64,000 nt of DNA from Paraburkholderia adhaesiva (GCF_021390575.1 NZ_JAJEJQ010000003.1:62001-126000); one strand, 5' to 3'; positions 1 through 9,109 are shown, counted from the stretch's first letter. The notes: generated from the letters alone by a model not told the origin. A program made the numbers and translations.

Positions 1-467
1 GACGAATCGTAGTGGCTGAAAATATGAACCATCTGCGCGAGGACCGGCGGCTGTCCCGCAAGCAGATCATCAGCAAGAATGATCGCAAAGGGTTCCCCAT
101 CGATCAATTTCTCCGCGCACAGCACAGCATGGCCGAGACCGAGCGGTTCAGCTTGTCGGACGTAGACACATTCAACCTCAGGGGGCTTGATGCTCTGCAC
201 GAGTTCGACGAGCTTCTGGCTTCCACGTGCTCTCAGCACATGCTCAACCTCGTAGGACTTGTCGAAATGATCTTCAATGACGCGTTTGCCGCGGCCAGTA
301 ACGAAGATCAGTTCAGTGATGCCTGCAGCTATCGCTTCTTCAACGGCGTACTGGATGAGTGGCTTGTCGATGACCGGCAGCATTTCCTTCGGACTCGCCT
401 TGGTTGCCGGCAGAAAACGCGTATCGATTCCCGCCACCGGGAACACAGCTTTATGAACACCAAGCAT
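1..467 (-). CDS. galU: UTP-glucose-1-phosphate uridylyltransferase (5' part, cut by window edge)
   Basis: Reading the minus strand from an ATG at 467 gives about 155 residues with no stop before the window edge, so the C-terminal half is missing. The product makes UDP-glucose from UTP and glucose-1-phosphate, a precursor for exopolysaccharide and LPS. Seen motifs: TRFLPATKASPKEMLP (nucleotide-binding/catalytic segment), IDKPLIQYAVEEA, GLGHAVLCA and IILADDLL, all typical of bacterial GalU. Odd point: the family loop GLGTRF reads GIDTRF here, so a normally conserved Gly is Asp at residue 15. Any plus-strand reading of this stretch is a shadow. Burkholderiales often carry an extra galU near polysaccharide loci; whether this is the main or extra copy cannot be told. 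Confidence 0.93.
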   Translation of the reverse strand, partial: MLGVHKAVFPVAGIDTRFLPATKASPKEMLPVIDKPLIQYAVEEAIAAGITELIFVTGRGKRVIEDHFDKSYEVEHVLRARGSQKLVELVQSIKPPEVECVYVRQAEPLGLGHAVLCAEKLIDGEPFAIILADDLLAGQPPVLAQMVHIFSHYDS

Positions 468-1505
468 GATGAACTCACCCTATCAGGTCGGGGGAACAAA
501 ACGGCATCGAGCATCGCCTGGATCTGTGACACTGCAGCCTCGCCACACCTGCCAACCGACGGCCGAACTGCCCTCCCACGCACAACGTTAGCCAACTTCA
601 AACCGCTCTTGCCTGCCCCCTTATGAAATAGAGCCTCATCAACATGCGTCAGGCTAGCCGCAAAGTCACGTTCGCTGCGCACTCGCACCATTTCGCAGAT
701 GCCGATCGAACTTGTCGTGCCGGTATCGGCTACCGATCTACTTGAAGAAATTGATAGCAGGAATGCACGCTAAATTTCAATTCAGGCCCGCAAAAAATTC
801 CTGGCAACACAATAAAAAGCACTGCTGATCGGCAAATTATTCCGTGCCCCCGCACTACATACGTCAGAAATAAATTTATCTTCAGCAGATCATCTGCACT
901 CTGGCGAATGATAGCCGCAAATCCAATGAAGTCCCGCGATATTAATTAGCCATTGTGCGCAATTGGACTATTAGCCGTTTCAAAAATTATTCTGGCAATC
1001 ACTGTGACACCGGCGCGCTCTCGGTCAAATCGCGTCAGGCAGGCCGCGAAGGCGCGTGACGATAACTACCATAACTCTGCGTTGCCATTGTAGAACCGCA
1101 GCAGTGCCCCGATGATGGCCTTGACATTACAGCACTACGAACGCGGCCCCAATACGGCGCTGTCGCGGAGACCCCGTGTCCTCGGTTGCAGAAAATACGT
1201 GCCCACCGAACAGCAAGAAAGAATTCCGGTTCGGTCGAATAGTCAAAGACCTTTCTTAACATCAGGGGCGTGCCGGTTCGAAATCGTATCGCGCCCATAC
1301 ATTTGGCCATGCGTCGATCCGCAACTATATTACCGGGCATCATTCGCCAAAACAGGCGAACGACGCGGCACCGGGCACATAATGCAATTGCTCCGCCTTG
1401 TATAGAATGAAAATTTGAGTGGGCAATGCATTCTTCGCAATCCGCGTGCGGTAAGCGTTCGGAAACATCTGCGTAAATCGCAGAACTTTTCATGACGGAG
1501 GCGTA
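468..1505. other. Non-coding region, about 1 kb
   Basis: No convincing gene was found on either strand. The part from about 720 to 960 is clearly more AT-rich than the neighbouring genes, and probably holds the galU promoter (minus strand) and upstream region of the GGDEF gene. Short open frames here lack family features and ribosome binding sites. Confidence 0.5.
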
Positions 1506-2792
1506 ATGTCCGACTTGTCCGCCCGGATCCGGGAATTCGTCGATGAAATTGCAGCGAGCGTCGCTGTGATCGCACGCGACGAGAGGGGGCAACTCGCCGT
1601 TTCTGCCTGCAATGATCAGTTCATTCAGATGACGGGTGGCAGGCAACCCGGCGCTGTCAAATCGCTACCAGCACCGCTCGATACCCTGCTCCCTAACTAT
1701 GCCCGCAGCGAGTTTCGACAGTTAATCCAGGAGTGCTTTGACACCGGCGTCGCCCGGGAACTCGAGCAGGCCTATGACTTGAGGGACGGGACACACTGGT
1801 GGCGCTTGTCGTTGAAACCGTTCAGGCACGTCGAAGGCGATCAGACGAAGTTTGAGATCCTCGTGACAGGCCTCGAAATCACTTCGAAGATGCTGCTGAC
1901 CCATGAACTTGAAGTCAGCACCTCCCGGTTCCGGTCTGTCGTCGACGCCGCCTATGACGCGATCATTACGATGGACCAGCAGCACTGCATCACACTGTTC
2001 AATCGTGCCGCGGAACATCTTTTCGGCTACACGTCCGCAGATATGCTGGGACAGCCCATTACGAATCTTCTCCCCGAGCGTTACAGGGCCAATCATTCCC
2101 AATATGTAATGCAGTTCGCCCGGTCTCCCGTGCGTTCACGGCAGATGGATGAGCGCAACCGGGTGTACGGACTGCACCGGGACGGTACGCTGCTGCCGGT
2201 CGAGATTGCGATATCGAAGATCAATGTCGGCGGATTGATCGAATTCACTGCGGTCATCCGGGACATCGCCGATCGTGTCCGATTGATGGATCTGCTTCAA
2301 AAGCAGGCCGTGACGGACGAACTAACCGGCCTGCCGAACCGCAGGGAATTTACCGACACCGTAGACAACATCCTTTACACCGATAAGGATCTCTCGGTTT
2401 TCATCCTCGACATCGATTACTTCAAAAAAATCAACGACAGTTACGGACACGATATCGGCGACGAGGTGCTCCGCGTTCTGGCCAAGGTTGCCATGAGTTG
2501 CGACAATCGCATTGGCGTTTTCGCCCGCTGGGGCGGCGAAGAATTCGTTGCGGCGTTGCCGGGTCTGGGAATCGAACAAGCCCAGGCCGTTGCGGAAAAC
2601 CTGAGGACCGTGATCGAACAGCATCAATTCGAACACAACTGGAGACTCGGCAAGCCGATTCCGTTCACGGTTAGCATCGGTGTCACGGAGCGGCTACCCG
2701 GCGAGCGAGACGTCACGGCGCTCGTGAAGCGTGCGGATGAGGCTTTGTATCGCGCGAAGGAAAATGGCCGGAACCGGGTTGAGGTCAACTAG
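1506..2792 (+). CDS. PAS-PAS-GGDEF diguanylate cyclase
   Basis: 428 residues. The start ATG follows a good ribosome binding site (GGAGG, spacing about 5). Two PAS-like domains (about residues 20-125 and 140-255; the second has FNRAAEHLFGYTSADMLGQ) precede a GGDEF domain (about 265-428) with TDELTGLPNRREF, DIDYFKKINDSYGHDIGD and the active-site loop RWGGEEF. The protein should make cyclic di-GMP from two GTP in response to a signal read by the PAS domains. There is no transmembrane segment, so it is likely cytoplasmic. The four residues where the inhibitory RxxD site normally lies read NRIG, so product feedback through the I-site is probably absent. It is monocistronic. Ligand and target pathway are unknown. 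Confidence 0.92.
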   Translation: MSDLSARIREFVDEIAASVAVIARDERGQLAVSACNDQFIQMTGGRQPGAVKSLPAPLDTLLPNYARSEFRQLIQECFDTGVARELEQAYDLRDGTHWWRLSLKPFRHVEGDQTKFEILVTGLEITSKMLLTHELEVSTSRFRSVVDAAYDAIITMDQQHCITLFNRAAEHLFGYTSADMLGQPITNLLPERYRANHSQYVMQFARSPVRSRQMDERNRVYGLHRDGTLLPVEIAISKINVGGLIEFTAVIRDIADRVRLMDLLQKQAVTDELTGLPNRREFTDTVDNILYTDKDLSVFILDIDYFKKINDSYGHDIGDEVLRVLAKVAMSCDNRIGVFARWGGEEFVAALPGLGIEQAQAVAENLRTVIEQHQFEHNWRLGKPIPFTVSIGVTERLPGERDVTALVKRADEALYRAKENGRNRVEVN

Positions 2793-3171
2793 CGTAGAAG
2801 GTCTGTTGAGGCGGTGTGATGGCAGCACGAACGTCCGCCATCCGCAAAACAAGGCTCTTGAGTGCGATTCACGCGATCGAGCGTGTTCCAACGGCGTCCC
2901 CGCTATGCGAGCACTCCGGAGCATTCGCATGACCGCAGCAAGATCCCATTCAAGAAATGCCTGTGGGCACGCGGCGGGTCGCCGCCGAACCGACGCACCA
3001 CGACAGGTACATCTCCTCACGCGCAGCGCAAATCAGAAAATCCGGACTGCAAGATCCGTCGTGTTCACTCCTGTTACCGCGGATTCGAGCGTCCCGTCTT
3101 GCTCTTTGATTGAAGCGTTGATCACGCGTACGCACGACGCGTTGACTGCTCCGCATCAGCGCGCCGGTCAT
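2793..3171. other. Non-coding region between convergent genes
   Basis: About 380 bases between the convergent GGDEF and KfrA-like genes. Overlapping open frames on both strands share no recognisable family and look like GC-driven shadows. No clear terminator hairpin with a T-run was seen. Confidence 0.4.
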
Positions 3172-4164
3172 TCATGACTTGGCTGCGCGCTTCCGGGCAC
3201 CGGACGATGACTTCACTGCACGGCCCGTACGTGGCGCAGCCGCACCTGTGTCGGGCAACTTCTGGGGAAGGGGCTCGCGTTCCTGCGTCTGCCCGCCGTG
3301 ACTCGCCCGCAGGGCGTCCAGATGTCCTTCCAGCACGCCCGCCCGATGACGAAGATCGCCTAGCTGCGACTGTAACGACTGGATTTCGGCGCGCGCCCCC
3401 TCTTCGAACCGGGCGGCACGTTTTGCGGCAGATTCGAACTCGCGCTGCAGCCGTGCATTGGCTGTGCGCTCACGCTCGATTTCCAGCGACGCGCGCTTTT
3501 CCGACGCCTGAAGACGCGTTTCGGCAAGTTCGGTGCTCGCCCGCTGCCTTTCGAGCTGGGACGTGAAATCAGCACGCGTCTGCGCGAGCGCGGCTTCGCG
3601 TTCGCGGGCCTCCTGCTCGAGGCGTGCAATTTCGCCCTCCAGCGAACCTCGCGTGGACTCGGCGCTCGCCTGTGCTTGTTCCAGTTCGTGGATGCGAACC
3701 TGCGCAGCGAGCAACGCGCTAGTCCGTTGCTCCAGCGCCGTTTCCGTGCGCGCGAGATCGGCCTCGCGCGCGGCGACTGATGCTTCGGCCGCCCTGCGCG
3801 CTTGCTCAACCTCATCGCGCAACACGACGAGCGACGCCTGCGCCGCCGTGGTTGCGCGCGTCCATAGCGCGCCGATGAATTCACCGGCCGCGCCTTGCAG
3901 GTCCTCGGGCAGATCTGCGTGCTCGATTCGCACCCGGCTCTTTTCACGCAAATCGGACCAGAACTCCGCGAGCACGGCCGTGGGTGTGCCCATGCTGCCT
4001 CGATGCACCAGTTGATAGAGCCGGTTGGCCGTAGGCGTGATGCCGAAACGGAAGAACATCAGCGCGCAAACTTCGCGATAGAGCTCGCGGGTCTTCGGGA
4101 ATTCCGCCTTGAGCCGGTCGATGTCGGCGGCAAGGCGGGCTTCATCAGAAAGGGGATCGGACAT
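3172..4164 (-). CDS. KfrA-like DNA-binding coiled-coil protein
   Basis: 330 residues. The N-terminal 110 residues (with FPKTRELYREVCALMFF and the segment PTANRLYQLVHRGSMGTPT, a helix-turn-helix-like stretch) match the KfrA N-terminal DNA-binding family. Residues about 115-290 are an almost unbroken Ala/Glu/Arg-rich heptad coiled coil, and the tail is basic (AVKSSSGARKRAAKS). KfrA proteins were first described as plasmid partition/transcription accessory factors whose long coiled coil lets them form filaments. Chromosomal relatives are common in Burkholderia and mostly uncharacterised. No plasmid replication or partition genes are adjacent, so a chromosomal DNA-organising or regulatory role is inferred. 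It stands alone between non-coding regions. Confidence 0.85.
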   Translation of the reverse strand: MSDPLSDEARLAADIDRLKAEFPKTRELYREVCALMFFRFGITPTANRLYQLVHRGSMGTPTAVLAEFWSDLREKSRVRIEHADLPEDLQGAAGEFIGALWTRATTAAQASLVVLRDEVEQARRAAEASVAAREADLARTETALEQRTSALLAAQVRIHELEQAQASAESTRGSLEGEIARLEQEAREREAALAQTRADFTSQLERQRASTELAETRLQASEKRASLEIERERTANARLQREFESAAKRAARFEEGARAEIQSLQSQLGDLRHRAGVLEGHLDALRASHGGQTQEREPLPQKLPDTGAAAPRTGRAVKSSSGARKRAAKS

Positions 4165-4733
4165 GAGTCGGTGATCAGAGCGATGAACGTAAATAATATA
4201 GCGTAAAACGTTAAATTCCCAACCTCACCACGACAGCCACCTTGCAGGCGTCAGTGTCGCGAGGGCGATGCCGACCGGGACGGCGAACGCGTCCGCCAGC
4301 GCCTCATCATCCCCTGCTTTTTGCTGCGATGGCGCGAGCCCAGCGATCAGCGACGTGATTCAACCCATCGCCAAAATCCCCCGAACCTCCATTCATATCG
4401 ATGCACGTCCGCCGAGGTCGTCCGACCAGATTAAACGCCTCGCACAAATTCTTTGAATTTTCCGTATCACAAATCAGTCGGCGACCCGACGTGCCCCTGC
4501 GCAACCCCAGCGCGTCTCACCAGTTAACACGAGGCGTCGCATGCGACGAATTTCCGCATCAATAAGTGGAAACCCCGATTTTCCACCAATATTTGTCGCA
4601 ACGCATGGAAACTCGACTTCACGCCAATTGCGATACAGATATCTACGTATTTTTTGTATTCTCGTATCACTTCAGACGTCATCCGAAATGACTAGATCTG
4701 TTGAACCCGAATTACCCAACCAGGAGGAAGGAT
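4165..4733. other. Non-coding region and promoter of the diiron oxygenase module
   Basis: About 570 bases between divergent genes. The last 120 bases are AT-rich and probably carry the oxygenase promoter and operator. No supported small gene was found. Confidence 0.5.
4632..4668 (+). promoter_or_regulatory. Candidate spaced-palindrome operator (GATAC...GTATC)
   Basis: A GATAC half-site (4632-4636) and its inverse GTATC (4664-4668) are separated by 27 bases of AT-rich DNA. Characterised PaaX operators in E. coli have inverted half-sites with a similar long spacer, and a PaaX-type gene lies two genes downstream. The match is short, so this is only a candidate. Confidence 0.3.
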
Positions 4734-5762
4734 ATGGCCACGATCAAGGAACGCCTCTCAGACAAGATGGAATTCCCACCTGAGACCCAGCAGCCCAATG
4801 TCTACCCGCTGTCGTGGAACAGCCGGACGAAGAAACTGCAGGAAGTCTGGGAAGCAGCACTTCGCGAGAACTGGGATCCGGAAAAACTGCCGTGGGACAC
4901 CCTCGACCTCGACAGCTATAGCTGGGAAGAGCGCGAGTCGATCGCCTACTGGTGGACGCTTCTGTCGGTGTTCGACGCCTCGGCGCCCCCGGTTTTCGCC
5001 GAAGCCCTAATCAAGACGTACGAAGTCCACGAAGAAGACCCCGTGCGCAAGTGCTTCTTCTCGGTGACGCGCGACGAGCAGAATCACGAAATCATGTGCG
5101 GCCTCGCGATCACGAAGCTGCTCGGCCATCCGGACCCGCTCACGTACCAACCGAAGACCGAACTCGGCAAGCGCCTGCAGAAGAACGCGCAATGGCTGTA
5201 CTACAACGGCGGCCGCTACTGGACCGGCTACAAGCAGGCCGTGCCGAAGTACGACCTCGCGGTGCTGTTCAGCTCGTTCCTGATGGGTGAAATCGCCGCT
5301 GCGACCATCTTCAAGCAGATGTACGAAAACAGCCGCGAACCCGTGTTCAAGGAAGGCTTCAAGAACATCGGCCGCGACGAAGGCCGCCACATGGCGATCT
5401 GCATGGCCGTGATGGAACGCGACTACCCGGGTCTGAAGGAAGAAACGAAGAGCATCGTCACCAAGCAGATCCGCGCTGGCTACCTGTTCCTGTCCGCCGT
5501 GCTGTTCGAGCCGCCGATGGAATTCTGGGATCTCCCGAGCGACTTCATCGCCACTCAACGCGAAGCTGAAGAAGTGGCCCGTCGCGCCGGTTTCGGCATC
5601 CCCTCGTATGAGGCGAAGCTGGAGAACTGGAAGAACGCGATGATCAACCTGAAGGGTGTGCTCGACCGCTACAACATTCCGTTCCCGGCGATTCCTGAAG
5701 TTGGCATCACCGGTCAGGAAATCAGCGACATCGAGATGGAAGACATCATCCCGGTGTTCTGA
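4734..5762 (+). CDS. Ferritin-like diiron oxygenase component
   Basis: 342 residues from the ATG at 4734, chosen because AGGAGGAAGG sits just upstream; an upstream in-frame ATG at 4701 has no such site. The protein is helical and has two ExxH motifs, DEQNHE and DEGRHM, together with Glu-containing helices (FAEALIKTYEVHEED and LMGEIAAATIF). This is the ligand pattern of R2-like/bacterial multicomponent monooxygenase diiron proteins. It should activate O2 at a carboxylate-bridged diiron site to oxidise an organic substrate, using electrons from the reductase encoded next. Followed by a reductase and a PaaX-type repressor, it suggests catabolism of an aromatic or CoA-linked compound. It is shorter than BoxB and I cannot assign a substrate. 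Confidence 0.8.
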   Translation: MATIKERLSDKMEFPPETQQPNVYPLSWNSRTKKLQEVWEAALRENWDPEKLPWDTLDLDSYSWEERESIAYWWTLLSVFDASAPPVFAEALIKTYEVHEEDPVRKCFFSVTRDEQNHEIMCGLAITKLLGHPDPLTYQPKTELGKRLQKNAQWLYYNGGRYWTGYKQAVPKYDLAVLFSSFLMGEIAAATIFKQMYENSREPVFKEGFKNIGRDEGRHMAICMAVMERDYPGLKEETKSIVTKQIRAGYLFLSAVLFEPPMEFWDLPSDFIATQREAEEVARRAGFGIPSYEAKLENWKNAMINLKGVLDRYNIPFPAIPEVGITGQEISDIEMEDIIPVF

Positions 5763-5785
5763 TTCCGGCTAATACAGCTTGAGCC

Positions 5786-5825
5786 GGCGGTGGGCGGCCC
5801 CTTCATGGTGTGCCGCCCACCCGCC
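5786..5825 (+). other. Intercistronic RNA hairpin
   Basis: A GC-rich inverted repeat with 13-14 base arms (5786-5798 and 5812-5825, one bulged base) lies between the oxygenase stop and the reductase start. There is no T-run, so it is more likely an mRNA-stabilising or partial-attenuation stem than a full terminator. Confidence 0.55.
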
Positions 5826-5865
5826 AGGCTGCCTTGCCCTTACGTATTCAATTCCTCGAAGATTC

Positions 5866-6900
5866 ATGTCCCGCATCATCATGCAACCCTCGGGCAAGTC
5901 GGTCGAGTGCGCCTACGGCGACACCGTCCTGATGGCCCTCGAAAAGGCCGGCTACGCGCTGCCCAACAATTGCCGAGCCGGCGCTTGCGGCGAGTGCAAG
6001 ATCAAGGTCACGTCCGGTCAGTTCGACCAGGGCATGGTCCTCGATATGGCCCTGTCCCAGGACGAACGTCGCCAGGGATACGGCCTGATGTGCATGGCCA
6101 AGCCGATTTCCGACGAATTGACCATCGAGTGGGGAACCGAGGATGCGAAGCCCAAGCTCTTTCCGCCTCGCGAGAATGCGCTCTTCGTCGTCACCGAGAA
6201 AAATACCGTCGCCGCGCGGGTCGTGGAACTGCGCTTGCGGCCGGTTGGCCAGCCGATCCGCTTCTGGCCCGGCCAGTACGTCACGCTCGGCAATCCCGGC
6301 GCGGGTATTCCCTCACGCGCCTACTCGATCGCCAACGTACCGCGCCCGGACGGCGAACTCGTGCTGCAGATCGCGCGGGCCGAAGGCGGTGTCACCAGTG
6401 CCTGGGTTCACGATACGCTCGCAATCGGCGACAGCGTGAAGCTCTCCGGCGCGTACGGGACCTTCATCGGTGACCCGGGTGTCGATACGCCCGTTCTGTG
6501 CCTCGCTGCGGGCACCGGGCTCGCACCCATCCTCGCGCTGACCGAGGCCGCATTGCGGCGCAACTTCCGCCAACCGGTGACCATGGTCATTTCCGCCCGC
6601 TCCGCAGCCGATCTGTATGCGCGCGGCTTGCTGTCCTGGTGGCGCACCAAACACCGCAATTTCGACTACAAGATCACCCTGACCCGCGAACGCAACGACG
6701 CTCACCTTCACGGCAGAGTGGACGTAGTTGTGCCGCAGATGTTCAAGGATTTGTCGAAGCACACGATCTTCGCGGCAGGCAGTCCGGAGTTCGTCAGTAG
6801 CTGCGTGGCCACTGTCAAGGCACTTGGGGCCGCACCGGAGCGTATCTATTCCGAGGGGTTCTTCGCCCAGCAGCAACCCGAAACCGCCGGCGCGAACTAG
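5866..6900 (+). CDS. [2Fe-2S] ferredoxin/FAD/NAD(P)H reductase of the oxygenase system
   Basis: 344 residues from the ATG at 5866, beginning MSRIIMQPSGKS. Residues 1-95 form a plant-type ferredoxin domain with the cluster motif NNCRAGACGECK and a fourth Cys in LMCMAKP. Residues 100-200 are the FAD domain (RAYSIAN), and 205-340 the NAD domain (LAAGTGLAPILALTE). This is the BenC/XylZ/MmoC architecture that passes electrons from NADH through FAD and [2Fe-2S] to an oxygenase. The partner is presumably the diiron protein just upstream. The 103-base gap between the two genes contains a strong hairpin. A longer in-frame reading from 5779 would add a non-family N-terminus and is not preferred. Confidence 0.88.
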   Translation: MSRIIMQPSGKSVECAYGDTVLMALEKAGYALPNNCRAGACGECKIKVTSGQFDQGMVLDMALSQDERRQGYGLMCMAKPISDELTIEWGTEDAKPKLFPPRENALFVVTEKNTVAARVVELRLRPVGQPIRFWPGQYVTLGNPGAGIPSRAYSIANVPRPDGELVLQIARAEGGVTSAWVHDTLAIGDSVKLSGAYGTFIGDPGVDTPVLCLAAGTGLAPILALTEAALRRNFRQPVTMVISARSAADLYARGLLSWWRTKHRNFDYKITLTRERNDAHLHGRVDVVVPQMFKDLSKHTIFAAGSPEFVSSCVATVKALGAAPERIYSEGFFAQQQPETAGAN

Positions 6901-6989
6901 TCCGTGTTGCGAAGATGACCGTGGACCTACCGGGAACGAAGGCAAATCGCTAAACTGCGCAATTCGATCCAGAACCTCCCTGCAGAAAA

Positions 6990-7934
6990 GTGCTTTCCAG
7001 GATCCATCAACGCATCGACGATTTTCGCCATCAGGGCCGCGTACAGACAGGCTCCCTGGTCATTTCGGTATTCGGCGACGCCGTGGTGCCTCGCGGTGGG
7101 CGGATCTGGCTCGGCAGCCTGATCCGCCTCCTGGCGCCGCTCGAACTGAACGAGCGCCTGATCCGTACCGCCGTTTTCCGCCTGACCAAAGAAGCATGGC
7201 TGCTCGCTGAACCCTCGGGCCGCCGTTCCAACTACGCGCTCTCTCCGTCCGGCCAACGTCGCTTCGAAGACGCAGCCCGGTACATTTACGCGTCGGCCGC
7301 GCCGCAGTGGGATCAGCGCTGGCGACTGATCATGACTGTCGGCAAATTGACGCAAAAGGACCGCGACGGTTTGCGGCGCGCCATGTTCTGGCAGGGTTTC
7401 GGCTTGCTGGGAGGAGACTGCTTCGTGCATCCTGGCGCCGATATGAGCGCGGCATTCGATGCATTGATCGCCGAAGGTCTGGGGAGCGTGCTGGACAAGC
7501 TCAAACCACTCATTGCCGCCGACGTCCAGCTTGAAGGCACGGCCAATGATCAGCGCATGGTTCACGAGGCCTGGGATCTGGAGAACCTGTCGGGAATGTA
7601 TACGGAGTTCGTGTCCCGGTATCAGCCAATACTTGGCCAATTGCGTGACAGCCACGACGCACTGGACGACGAAAGCGCCTTTCTGCTCAGACTATTGCTG
7701 ATTCACGATTACCGTCGCCTGCTGCTGCGCGATCCCGCTCTGCCCGACGTACTTTTGCCTGCCGACTGGCCAGGCCAGCACGCCCGTCTCGTGTGCAAGG
7801 AAATCTACCGGCGCCTGCTCACTGCCTCGGAGCGCCACCTCGACAAGAACTTCCATCTGGCGAGCGAATCCACCCCTCTAGCCGCGCCCATTCTGTTCGA
7901 GCGCTTTCGCGACGCTGACCCGCTGGCCCACTGA
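6990..7934 (+). CDS. PaaX-family transcriptional repressor
   Basis: 314 residues, with a GTG start. The N-terminal winged helix (about 15-80: GSLVISVFGDAVVPRGGRIWLGSLI, AVFRLTKEAWLLAEPSGRRSNYALS) and the following region matching the PaaX central and C-terminal domains fit the family length of about 300. PaaX repressors usually respond to aryl-CoA thioesters and control aromatic catabolism. This gene lies 89 bases downstream of the reductase on the same strand, so it is likely the local regulator of the diiron oxygenase operon and may bind the spaced palindrome upstream of it. The inducer is unknown; phenylacetyl-CoA is only the E. coli precedent. Confidence 0.88.
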   Translation: MLSRIHQRIDDFRHQGRVQTGSLVISVFGDAVVPRGGRIWLGSLIRLLAPLELNERLIRTAVFRLTKEAWLLAEPSGRRSNYALSPSGQRRFEDAARYIYASAAPQWDQRWRLIMTVGKLTQKDRDGLRRAMFWQGFGLLGGDCFVHPGADMSAAFDALIAEGLGSVLDKLKPLIAADVQLEGTANDQRMVHEAWDLENLSGMYTEFVSRYQPILGQLRDSHDALDDESAFLLRLLLIHDYRRLLLRDPALPDVLLPADWPGQHARLVCKEIYRRLLTASERHLDKNFHLASESTPLAAPILFERFRDADPLAH

Positions 7935-8632
7935 CCGGCAATCTTTGTAACTTTCGCCGGGTTGTACGCGGCATTCCGTTCGTCGCGTACGGCAACGCAC
8001 TGACGATTCGTGGGGTTGTGGTCTGATCTCACCAGCGGTGCTGCTTCTGCGTGCACAGACGAAAAACCACACGGAAAACGCATACGCTGGAATGCACGAT
8101 GCTTCAGAGTGGTTAACCGGATAACGGGACGCTGTTTATCCCCACACCCTGCGACGCGCGAGCCTGCCGACTGTACCGGCTACGCGTCGAAGACGGGGAC
8201 GGGCTGCGATCACCGTATTCGCACGGAACATCGTGCCAGGGCCTCACGCCAAGGATTGGCATCGAGACCGGACAAGAACCGGGCACAACAACCCGGCCGG
8301 ACAGAATGGGGGCTGCTATGCGAGTGACCAACTGGATCGTGGTACTGGACTGCGCTTACATGGAATATACAAGCTGGCGCGGCAAGAACGTCTACCGGCG
8401 CACGGTCGCCTATGACCGGGTCGTGTGGTGTTGAACGTAGTGTGGCGGCACGACACCACGCTCAAATCAGGATTCCGAATTAAATTAAACAAAAAAACGC
8501 GCGACGCTTCGTTCCGAGGCATCGATTCGCGACGTTACGCGCCTGAGGGCTTCAGATGACGAAACATCGAGCCCTCCCGCGCATTTCCGGAGTCCGCCAC
8601 GCCAGAGCATGCGGACTCCGTACACCCGCATC
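7935..8632. other. Mostly non-coding region
   Basis: About 700 bases between convergent genes. Apart from one possible 38-codon frame (8318-8434) no coding signal is convincing. A short AT-rich tract lies at about 8465-8500. Confidence 0.4.
8318..8434 (+). CDS. Possible 38-aa small protein
   Basis: The frame MRVTNWIVVLDCAYMEYTS... runs to a TGA at 8432, with a G-rich stretch (ATGGGGGC) 6-10 bases ahead of the ATG. It is rich in aromatic residues and Arg (RGKNVYRRTVAYDRVVWC). I recognise no family. It is included because of the ribosome-binding-like sequence; chance is possible. Confidence 0.2.
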   Translation: MRVTNWIVVLDCAYMEYTSWRGKNVYRRTVAYDRVVWC

Positions 8633-9109
8633 TCAAACCGACTTCGACGGGCGACCGGTCTTGACCGTTTCAACCGCTGCAATCGCCGCCAGCAAGCGCT
8701 TCTCCGACGTCGATTCGAGCAACTTCAGACCGGCGCGCAGCAGTTCGCTCTTCTTCACAGCGACGCCGGCATCGAGACACTTCTTCTTGAGTATCGCAAG
8801 CTTCTCATAATCGGTCTTAGGCATCGTAAAGCTGTCGCGCACCACTTTTTCTTTCTTCGCGCTGACCTTTTTTACGCCTTCCTTTTTCTCGCGTTTGGGC
8901 TTGGCCTTCACGGCGACTTCCTCGGCAACGGCCTCCGCAGCCCTCTTCACGATTTCGGCCGCCTTCGTTTGGGCATCCACACGCTTGACACGCGTGGCGC
9001 TCTGGCGAGGCTTGACAGCCTTCGTCGCGGGCGTCTCATCGCTGGCTTCAGCGGATTTGGGGAAATGGAAAGCACTCTTCGTGGGCTTATGTACCTTCGG
9101 CGTGGTCAT
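8633..9109 (-). CDS. Lysine-rich basic protein with ribbon-helix-helix-like C-terminus
   Basis: 158 residues from the ATG at 9109 (MTTPKVHKPTKS); longer in-frame readings run through the likely promoter. Residues 1-85 are low complexity, rich in Lys, Ala and Glu, resembling histone H1-like tails (AKPKREKKEGVKKVSAKKEK). Residues 88-158 (RDSFTMPKTDYEKLAILKKKCLDAG, KSELLRAGLKLL, TGRPSK) have the strand plus two-helix layout of a ribbon-helix-helix DNA-binding domain. A DNA-binding role, either nucleoid-associated or regulatory, is inferred. Two adjacent palindromic octamers lie just upstream, fitting autoregulation by an RHH protein, which typically binds tandem short boxes. Exact family not recognised. 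Confidence 0.7.
   Translation of the reverse strand: MTTPKVHKPTKSAFHFPKSAEASDETPATKAVKPRQSATRVKRVDAQTKAAEIVKRAAEAVAEEVAVKAKPKREKKEGVKKVSAKKEKVVRDSFTMPKTDYEKLAILKKKCLDAGVAVKKSELLRAGLKLLESTSEKRLLAAIAAVETVKTGRPSKSV

Noticed and set aside
12..626. Long plus-strand open frame at the left edge
   Set aside because: It lies over galU, which is clearly coded on the minus strand with conserved motifs. The plus-strand protein has no family features.
1265..1290. T-loop-like GGTTCGAAATC
   Set aside because: No tRNA cloverleaf could be folded around it; chance match.
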